Shown: in pieces, positions 15,331 through 20,080 of the stretch
Layout: every line of letters begins with the position of its first letter
Numbering within the stretch: position 1 is the stretch's first letter
Assembly (NCBI GenBank): GCA_023392995.1
Contig: JAEWMZ010000412.1
Location: forward strand, 1-20,080
Length of the DNA: 20,080 nt
Direction: 5' to 3'
DNA from: Bacillota bacterium
GTDB lineage: Bacteria > Bacillota > Clostridia > Lachnospirales > Lachnospiraceae
Notes under the pieces: model-generated
Databases searched by the model: none
What the model was told of the DNA's origin: nothing
What the model saw: the letters and a program-made list of their open reading frames with translations, nothing else
Position numbers and translations under genes: made by a program

Positions 15331-15418
15331 ATTGCGTCAGGAGTATTGTCTACCCGAAAGTACGGAAAGTACAGTACGTAAAGTACAGTAGGGAACGAGT
15401 ACTCTTGACGCAATTTTT
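15331..15418 (+). terminator. Long-loop terminator with GTAC-rich repeats
   Basis: A 15-bp stem (15331-15345 with 15400-15414, one G-U pair) ends in a T-run to 15418, as in a Rho-independent terminator. The loop is 54 nt, far longer than usual, and contains AAAGTAC three times (15357, 15366, 15380) and AAAGTACAGTA twice at a 14-nt spacing. It probably ends the amino acid transporter and kinase-like transcript. Confidence 0.7.
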
Positions 15419-15459
15419 GCTGTTTATAAGACTTTACGGAACCCATTATAAACGGTTAT

Positions 15460-15523
15460 TAGACGATAGAAAAAGGTTTAAAATATGTTTGTAGACGATT
15501 GAAAAAAGTTTAAAATGCGATTG
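15460..15523 (+). repeat. Two 32-bp tandem repeats upstream of the rsmE promoter
   Basis: Units 15460-15491 and 15492-15523 share TAGACGAT, GAAAAA, GTTTAAAAT and a final TTG with a few differences. They end 12 nt before the -35 of the next promoter. They may be an A/T-rich UP-element-like or binding region, or a simple duplication. Confidence 0.75.
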
Positions 15524-15535
15524 AAGGAAAATTAC

Positions 15536-15564
15536 TTGAACATATGTTCCGTGTGCTATATAAT
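15536..15564 (+). promoter_or_regulatory. Promoter upstream of rsmE overlapping a LexA-type SOS box
   Basis: TTGAAC (15536-15541) and TATAAT (15559-15564) with a 17-nt spacer form a near-consensus SigA promoter, start near 15571. GAACATATGTTC (15538-15549) is a perfect 12-bp palindrome overlapping the -35. It fits the core GAACRNRYGTTC of the Gram-positive LexA (DinR) box at every position. LexA bound there would block RNA polymerase. The first gene downstream is rsmE at 15810, beyond a palindromic element. Confidence 0.7.
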
Positions 15565-15596
15565 ATCGGTAGCATATTATTTATGTATACTTAGCT

Positions 15597-15758
15597 TAGG
15601 ATGTCTGAAAACTCATTGCACCGTTCTGGACTCCCCACTCTGCGGTATCCAGCGTTGCAATTTTGGAATGTAGAACAACTAGGCACGCAAAATTGTGCCC
15701 TGGCTACCAAAAAGTGGAGCCTTCAGCCCGGTACAAGCAGTTTTCAGACACACCCTAG
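15597..15758. repeat. Complete palindromic element, repeat family 2
   Basis: The left arm (15597-15666) and right arm (about 15687-15758) are imperfect inverted copies. The ends read TAGGATGTCTGAAAACT and AGTTTTCAGACACACCCTA, and the inner ends CAATTTTGG and GCAAAATTG flank a ~20-nt loop. Arms match the solo arms at 8977 and 15171. No gene is seen inside. It lies between the SOS-like promoter and rsmE, so it would be in the rsmE leader. Confidence 0.8.
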
Positions 15759-15809
15759 TATAGAGAAATGAAAAAAGATAGCATCCCAGTGATGCCGGAG
15801 GAGAAGTTT

Positions 15810-16550
15810 ATGCATCGTTTTTATGTGAACCCAGCTCAGATAGCTGGTAATACAATTGTGATCAAGGGCTCTGACGTCAACCATATAAAGAATGTTCTTC
15901 GCGGAAAGCCGGGAGATGAAATAATAATTTGCAATGGACAGGGAAAAGATTGTTATTGTATAATAAATAGGATATCCGATGGTGAAATAACAGCCGAGGT
16001 TCAGAGCGAGAAGGATACAGGGACAGAGCTTAGGGCGCGTATTACCTTGTATCAGGGCTTGCCGAAAAAGGATAAGATGGAGCTGATTGTCCAAAAGGCT
16101 GTAGAGCTTGGAGTCTATGATATCGTTCCGGTTATGACAAAACGGGCGGTGGTAAAGCTTGAGGATAAGAAAAAGGAAGAAAAGAAGCTGGAGCGTTGGC
16201 AGGCGATTGCGGAAGAAGCAGCAAAGCAATCTGGTCGTGGGATAATTCCAATTATAAGACCGGTGCAAAGCTTTAAAGAAGCAATAAATAATGCTAAATT
16301 ATTTGGACAAGGCATTATTCCCTATGAGAATGCCACTGGAATGCAGAATACGAAGCAAAAATTAGAGAGCTTAAAAACACAGGAAAGTATTGGTGTATTC
16401 ATCGGACCAGAGGGTGGCTTTGAGGAGACGGAGATTGAGCTGGCAATCTCTGCAGGCATACACCCCATTACATTAGGAAAGAGAATATTAAGAACAGAAA
16501 CGGCAGGGCTGGCCATTTTATCAATGCTGGTGCTAACACTGGAAGAATAG
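15810..16550 (+). CDS. rsmE: 16S rRNA m3U1498 methyltransferase RsmE
   Basis: RsmE methylates N3 of U1498 in 16S rRNA using SAM. The 246-aa protein has the family length: an N-terminal PUA-like domain (MHRFYVNPAQIAGNTIVIKGSDVNHIKNVLR) and a C-terminal SPOUT knot with IGPEGGF (198-204) and LGKRILRTETA (222-232), the SAM-binding loops. KRAVVKLEDKK and WQAIAEEAAKQSGR are also typical. ATG 15810 is chosen because GGAGGAG (15797-15803) lies 6 nt before and MHRF is the usual start; the in-frame ATG at 15768 would begin at the edge of repeat family 2. In many Firmicutes this gene directly follows prmA; here 10.4 kb intervene. The stop codon begins a fragment resembling repeat family 2. Confidence 0.97.
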   Translation: MHRFYVNPAQIAGNTIVIKGSDVNHIKNVLRGKPGDEIIICNGQGKDCYCIINRISDGEITAEVQSEKDTGTELRARITLYQGLPKKDKMELIVQKAVELGVYDIVPVMTKRAVVKLEDKKKEEKKLERWQAIAEEAAKQSGRGIIPIIRPVQSFKEAINNAKLFGQGIIPYENATGMQNTKQKLESLKTQESIGVFIGPEGGFEETEIELAISAGIHPITLGKRILRTETAGLAILSMLVLTLEE

Positions 16551-16579
16551 GGCGTGTTTTCGCCTGTACCGATTTTGGA
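16549..16579 (-). repeat. Possible fragment of repeat family 2 at the rsmE stop
   Basis: Read on the minus strand it gives CCAAAATCGGTACAGGCG then AAAACACGCCCTA, resembling the outer half of a family 2 arm (CGGTACA, TTTT, GACACGCCC). The TAG stop of rsmE is part of it. The match is short and could be chance. Confidence 0.35.
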
Positions 16580-16913
16580 CCTGCTGACTAATTAATTATT
16601 ATGGCAGAGATTCAAACTAGAGCCGGTTTCGTAGGGAATGAATAACACTAAGAAATAAGCAGCTGTGCTAATTCCATGATTAAAACAACTGGGATTGTTT
16701 GTGATTAATTAGCTGTGGTGGTCTGTAATAAAACAGACAGGAATGGATAGTAATAATAGGTAACAGTACAATAAATGACTTCATAAGAATTAGTATAGAG
16801 AAATGCAGCGTCCTGGAATTCTATAAAAGCTTTCAGGGAATGTTGCAAATATGTCTTAACACTGAAAACAATTCACTATACTGATCTATGGGTGTGGGTA
16901 GGAGGTAACCTTT
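16551..16913 (+). other. 363-nt gap between rsmE and the alarmone synthetase gene
   Basis: No gene and no clear terminator are seen. It holds the family 2-like fragment at its left edge, a 6-bp dyad (GTCTGT 16721-16726 with ACAGAC 16733-16738), TAGTATAGAGAAATG at 16791-16805 (identical to 15756-15770 at the border of the family 2 element), and a 7-bp stem (CCTGGAA 16812-16818 with TTTCAGG 16831-16837). I could not find a convincing promoter. Confidence 0.6.
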
Positions 16914-17717
16914 ATGGAAATACAACTTTGGAGAGAAATATTGGATCCATATGCCTTAGCCGTGAATGAATTGATTATTAAATTTAACCATATTATCGAT
17001 GAATATAGACACGTTGGTGCATATTCACCCATCGAGCAGGTTACTGGAAGGGTGAAAACCATCTCCAGTATCTTGGAGAAGGCGCAGAAAAAGGGAATTG
17101 AATTAGCAAGATTTGAAGAAGAGATTGACGATATCGCCGGAATACGAATTATCTGCCAGTTTGTTGAGGATATCTATAAGGTGGCGGATATTATCAGAAG
17201 ACGTTCCGACATGCGGGTTGTAAATGAAAAGGACTATATTGAGAATGTGAAAAAGAGTGGTTATCGTTCCTACCATATGATTGTTGCTTATGATGTAGAA
17301 ACCTTAAAGGGAAAGAAAGAGCTTCAGGTTGAAATTCAGATTCGAACCCTTGCCATGAACTTTTGGGCAACCATTGAGCATTCTCTGCAATATAAATATA
17401 AGTCAAATATGCCGGAGAATATCCGAGAGAGATTATCCTCGGCAGCCGGAGCAATCCTAGTGCTGGATCAGGAGATGTCGGTGGTAAGGGATGAGATTAT
17501 GGATGCTCAAAATTCCTTTACGATAAAGGCTAATATTGTGGCTGACATACTAACCAATATTCAAAACTTGTATAAGGTCGCAAATAAGCAGGAGGTTATG
17601 AAAATACAGGATGATTTCCTGCGGATTTACCAAAAGGGAGATCAGACGGAATTAGCCGAATTTAGTCATCAATTGGATTTGATATCTGCGCGTTATCGTG
17701 CACAAAGCTTGAGATAG
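16914..17717 (+). CDS. Small alarmone synthetase, (p)ppGpp synthetase (RelQ/YjbM-like)
   Basis: A 267-aa cytoplasmic RelA/SpoT-domain protein that transfers pyrophosphate from ATP to GDP or GTP, making (p)ppGpp. It has only the synthetase domain: no HD hydrolase, TGS or ACT domain, so it is a small alarmone synthetase. Motifs: GRVKTISSILEKA (substrate loop), DDIAGIRI at 72-79 (metal and nucleotide binding), SGYRSYH at 115-121 (G-loop region) and EIQIRT from 140, then FWATIEHSLQYKYK. The C-terminal ~90 residues are helical; it is somewhat longer than RelQ. AGGAGGT lies about 6 nt before ATG. Without a hydrolase domain its activity must be controlled by expression or allostery. It sits 31 nt before the rRNA methyltransferase gene, suggesting co-transcription. 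Confidence 0.92.
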   Translation: MEIQLWREILDPYALAVNELIIKFNHIIDEYRHVGAYSPIEQVTGRVKTISSILEKAQKKGIELARFEEEIDDIAGIRIICQFVEDIYKVADIIRRRSDMRVVNEKDYIENVKKSGYRSYHMIVAYDVETLKGKKELQVEIQIRTLAMNFWATIEHSLQYKYKSNMPENIRERLSSAAGAILVLDQEMSVVRDEIMDAQNSFTIKANIVADILTNIQNLYKVANKQEVMKIQDDFLRIYQKGDQTELAEFSHQLDLISARYRAQSLR

Positions 17718-17748
17718 CATTACAGGAATAAATTAACGGAGTGAGAGA

Positions 17749-19158
17749 ATGAATTTACCTAAATTATTTGAGGACAGAATGAAAACACTTTTAGGAGAGG
17801 AGTATGAGGAGTATTTACAGTGTTACAATAAGCCGCATTTTGGCGGCTTACGTGTAAATACGCTAAAGTCTTCCCCGGAAGTGTTTGAAAAGAACTGTCC
17901 TTTTTCAGTGAAAAGAATTCCCTGGGTTTGGAATGGCTACTACTATGATACCCAGGAACAGCCTTCCAAGCACCCCTATTATTATGCAGGTTTATATTAT
18001 ATACAGGAGCCCAGTGCGATGACTCCGGCCAGTTTATTGCCCATTGAAAAGGGGGATAAGGTGCTGGATATCTGCGCTGCACCTGGCGGAAAAAGTACAG
18101 AGCTGGGGGCAAAGCTAGGAGGAGAAGGACTACTGGTATCCAATGATATCAGTAATTCAAGAGCTAAGGCGTTACTTAAGAATATTGAATTATTCGGAAT
18201 TCGCAATGCCCTCGTAACCTCGGAAGCACCGAACAAGCTAGTCGAATATTTTCCGGAATATTTTGATAAAATCTTAATCGATGCACCTTGTTCCGGGGAA
18301 GGAATGTTTCGGAAAAGTCCAGCCATTATGAAAAATTGGGAACAATATGGTGTCGAATATTATAACAAGCTTCAAAAGGAGATCATCCTCTTTGCCGCCA
18401 GAATGTTAAAGCCAGGCGGACAGATGCTTTATTCTACCTGTACCTTCTCCCCGGAAGAAAATGAAGGAACCATATCGTATCTGCTGAAGGAGTTTCCTGA
18501 ATTTGAGGTAGTAAATGCGATTCCGGCAAAGGAGCAGCAAAAAGAACTGGGAATCTCCTATGAAGGCTTTGATAATGGCAAACCGGAATGGGTGGATGGT
18601 AAAGAGGAATTAAAGCATTGCCTTCGCCTTTGGCCTCATAAGATCAATGGAGAGGGACATTTTGTAGCGCTGCTCCATAAAAGAGCTGAGAAGGAAGCAA
18701 TGCATCCTGCTGGTTACTCCGCCAATTCTGCAAGGATGAAGAGCTCACTGTCAGAAGAAGCGATAGAGTTCTTTAAGCAGCTTCATTTTCCCATCAAACA
18801 GGAACAGCTGGTGGTTCATGAGGAGAGAGTTTATCTGTTGCCGGAGGGCTTGCCAAATTTAAAGGGGCTTCGTATTCTGAGGCAGGGCTTGTTACTGGGG
18901 GAAATGAAGAAGCAGCGTTTTGAGCCTTCACAGGCACTTGCCAGTTCTTTAACCATCGCAGATTATGATAAGCGCATCGAACTTAGTGTAACAGACCCGA
19001 ATGTGATTCGATATCTGAAATGTGAGGCAATTGAACTGGAGGGAGACTATGCGGACGGCTGGTATCTGGTATGCGTGGAAAAATATCCGCTGGGCTGGAT
19101 GAAAGTGGCGAAAAACAACTTTAAAAATAAATATCTTCCTGGCTGGCGATGGATGTAA
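17749..19158 (+). CDS. rsmF: RsmF-type rRNA m5C methyltransferase (NOL1/NOP2/Sun family)
   Basis: A 469-aa SAM-dependent RNA cytosine-5 methyltransferase. An N-terminal recognition part (HFGGLRVNTLKSS, YIQEPSAM) precedes the Rossmann domain with LDICAAPGGKST (SAM loop, starting at L106), NDISNSRAKAL, DAPCSGEGMFRK (D178, C181) and STCTFSPEENE (C231). The two cysteines are the release and catalytic residues of the family and both are present. The C-terminal ~170 residues resemble the extra RNA-binding domains of RsmF (EAIEFFKQL, LRILRQGLLLGEMKKQRFEPSQALA). That C-terminus favours RsmF over RsmB or RlmI-like enzymes; the exact target cytosine is not shown. Start has GGAGTGAG just upstream. Family is firm, target is inferred. 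Confidence 0.93.
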   Translation: MNLPKLFEDRMKTLLGEEYEEYLQCYNKPHFGGLRVNTLKSSPEVFEKNCPFSVKRIPWVWNGYYYDTQEQPSKHPYYYAGLYYIQEPSAMTPASLLPIEKGDKVLDICAAPGGKSTELGAKLGGEGLLVSNDISNSRAKALLKNIELFGIRNALVTSEAPNKLVEYFPEYFDKILIDAPCSGEGMFRKSPAIMKNWEQYGVEYYNKLQKEIILFAARMLKPGGQMLYSTCTFSPEENEGTISYLLKEFPEFEVVNAIPAKEQQKELGISYEGFDNGKPEWVDGKEELKHCLRLWPHKINGEGHFVALLHKRAEKEAMHPAGYSANSARMKSSLSEEAIEFFKQLHFPIKQEQLVVHEERVYLLPEGLPNLKGLRILRQGLLLGEMKKQRFEPSQALASSLTIADYDKRIELSVTDPNVIRYLKCEAIELEGDYADGWYLVCVEKYPLGWMKVAKNNFKNKYLPGWRWM

Positions 19159-19202
19159 GCACTGATTGCTAATCATACATCAAAATATGCCGGGGTAAGA
19201 AG

Positions 19203-19354
19203 TAGGCTATTGCGAAACTCATTAACGGAAGCTATTGTATACACAGCAAATACTGTTTCGAAGTGGAAGCTAAGCCCGAAGGAAGCATGGGAGCGTAGAA
19301 ATAGCATTTGTTGTGTATACAATTATAAAAACTATATTGTTTCGCAATAGCTAT
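19203..19354 (-). repeat. Palindromic repeat element, family 1, copy D (inverted)
   Basis: This copy is in the opposite orientation: the conserved core reads on the minus strand (plus strand GGAAGCTAAGCCCGAAGGAA). Terminal repeats are GGCTATTGCGAAAC and GTTTCGCAATAGC, changed together from the AATTGCG form of the other copies. Inner arms are GTATACACAGCAAATACT and AGCATTTGTTGTGTATAC. It starts 45 nt after the rsmF stop and ends about 20 nt before the ribosome site of the next gene. Confidence 0.9.
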
Positions 19355-19382
19355 ACAGGGATAATAATAGAAAGGGAGAGCT

Positions 19383-20080
19383 ATGTCGGGACAGCTTAGG
19401 TTGGATAAGTATCTTGCAGATATGGGAATCGGGGCAAGAAGTGAAATTAAAACCTGGATTCGAAAGGGTAGGGTAACGCTGAATGGTGAGATTTGTACGA
19501 AACCGGAATGCAAGGTAAATACCTCCTCTGATGAGGTTTTATTTGATGAAGCGAAGGTCGGTTATGTGGATTATTGCTATATCATGCTTCATAAGCCAGT
19601 TGGTGTCGTATCCGCTACACAGGATAATGTAAGTGAGACAGTGCTTGATCTCATTACGGATAAACAGAGAAAAGATCTATTTCCCGTGGGAAGGCTGGAT
19701 AAGGATACTGAGGGACTTTTGTTGATAACCAATGACGGAGAGCTGGCTCATCGTCTGCTTTCTCCGAAAAAGCATGTAGATAAGGTATACTATGCTAAGG
19801 TTGCCGGGAGAGTATCAGAAGAGGATGTAAGAGCCTTTGAGGAAGGCGTGGACATTGGTGAGGAAAGCAATACGCTTCCGGCGAAATTAAGGATTCTTGA
19901 AACCGCTGATATCTCTGAGATTGAGCTTACCATCCAGGAAGGAAAATTCCATCAGGTTAAGCGTATGTTTGAAGCGGTGGGAAAAGAAGTACTTTATTTA
20001 AAACGTTTGTCAATGGGCAGTCTGGTTCTGGACCCGGAGTTAAAGCCGGGAGAATATCGGGATTTGACTGAGGCGGAGCT
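19383..20080 (+). CDS. rsuA: RsuA-family pseudouridine synthase, 3'-partial
   Basis: An rRNA pseudouridine synthase of the RsuA/RluB/RluE/RluF family that isomerises a uridine in rRNA. It is open to the window edge; 232 codons are visible, so probably only the last few residues are missing if it is RsuA-sized. An N-terminal S4 RNA-binding domain (LRLDKYLADMGIGARSEIKTWIRKGRVTLNG, about residues 5-60) precedes the catalytic domain with YIMLHKPVGVVSAT and GRLDKDTEGLLLITNDG (103-119), where D106 is the catalytic aspartate. EGKFHQVKRMFEAVG is the C-terminal family motif. The RsuA assignment (16S position 516) rests on length; RluB is possible. Ribosome site AAGGGAG lies 4-5 nt before ATG. The element D hairpin is immediately upstream. 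Confidence 0.93.
   Translation, partial: MSGQLRLDKYLADMGIGARSEIKTWIRKGRVTLNGEICTKPECKVNTSSDEVLFDEAKVGYVDYCYIMLHKPVGVVSATQDNVSETVLDLITDKQRKDLFPVGRLDKDTEGLLLITNDGELAHRLLSPKKHVDKVYYAKVAGRVSEEDVRAFEEGVDIGEESNTLPAKLRILETADISEIELTIQEGKFHQVKRMFEAVGKEVLYLKRLSMGSLVLDPELKPGEYRDLTEAE

Noticed and set aside
15768..15809. A 14-codon N-terminal extension of rsmE
   Set aside because: The upstream ATG lies at the end of the family 2 repeat without a ribosome site; ATG 15810 has GGAGGAG at the right distance and gives the normal MHRF start.
15744..16268. A 174-codon minus-strand open frame opposite rsmE
   Set aside because: It is a shadow of the well-supported rsmE frame, without its own ribosome site or domain.
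5403..19354. A dispersed CRISPR array
   Set aside because: The repeats are long palindromes kilobases apart, not short regularly spaced repeats with spacers, and no cas gene is present.

Overview
This window looks like a chromosomal segment of a low-GC, Gram-positive anaerobe of the Clostridia, most likely a Lachnospiraceae member near Clostridium phytofermentans or Anaerocolumna. The grounds are the A/T-rich intergenic DNA, strong AAGGAGG-type ribosome binding sites, consensus SigA promoters, the grpE-dnaK-dnaJ-prmA order and the style of the proteins. The assignment comes from gene content and protein resemblance only; no search was run.

Layout. Positions 1-4120 carry the chaperone cluster grpE (5' end missing), dnaK and dnaJ, with a promoter inside the dnaK-dnaJ gap and a terminator after dnaJ. 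prmA (L11 methyltransferase) follows. Positions 5374-15600 hold accessory genes: a small DUF6054-like protein, a secreted Ig-like (BIG2) protein, a minus-strand DHH phosphoesterase, a two-gene ABC exporter-type operon behind a consensus promoter, and a polar amino acid uptake operon (ATPase, binding lipoprotein, two permeases) ending in a cytidylate-kinase-like gene. Positions 15810-20080 return to translation genes: rsmE, a small (p)ppGpp synthetase, an RsmF-type m5C methyltransferase and an RsuA-type pseudouridine synthase (3' end missing). In many Firmicutes rsmE directly follows prmA, so the middle 10 kb reads as an insertion between two translation-modification genes.

The most unusual content is non-coding. 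One ~150-bp palindromic element occurs four times in intergenic DNA (5403, 8788, 11824, and inverted at 19203). It has conserved terminal inverted repeats, a long inner stem with some compensatory base changes, and a conserved ~38-nt apical core. A second, unrelated palindromic family has one two-armed copy (15597-15758), two solo arms (8977-9050, 15171-15240) and a possible fragment at the rsmE stop codon. A LexA/SOS-box-like 12-bp palindrome overlaps the -35 of a near-consensus promoter upstream of rsmE, next to a 32-bp tandem duplication.

How the genes fit together. DnaK, DnaJ and GrpE form the Hsp70 folding machine. PrmA, RsmE, RsmF and RsuA modify the ribosome, and the small alarmone synthetase would link this group to stress signalling. 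The amino acid ABC operon has a stabilising-type hairpin after the lipoprotein gene and a palindromic element between the ATPase and lipoprotein genes, either of which could set unequal expression.
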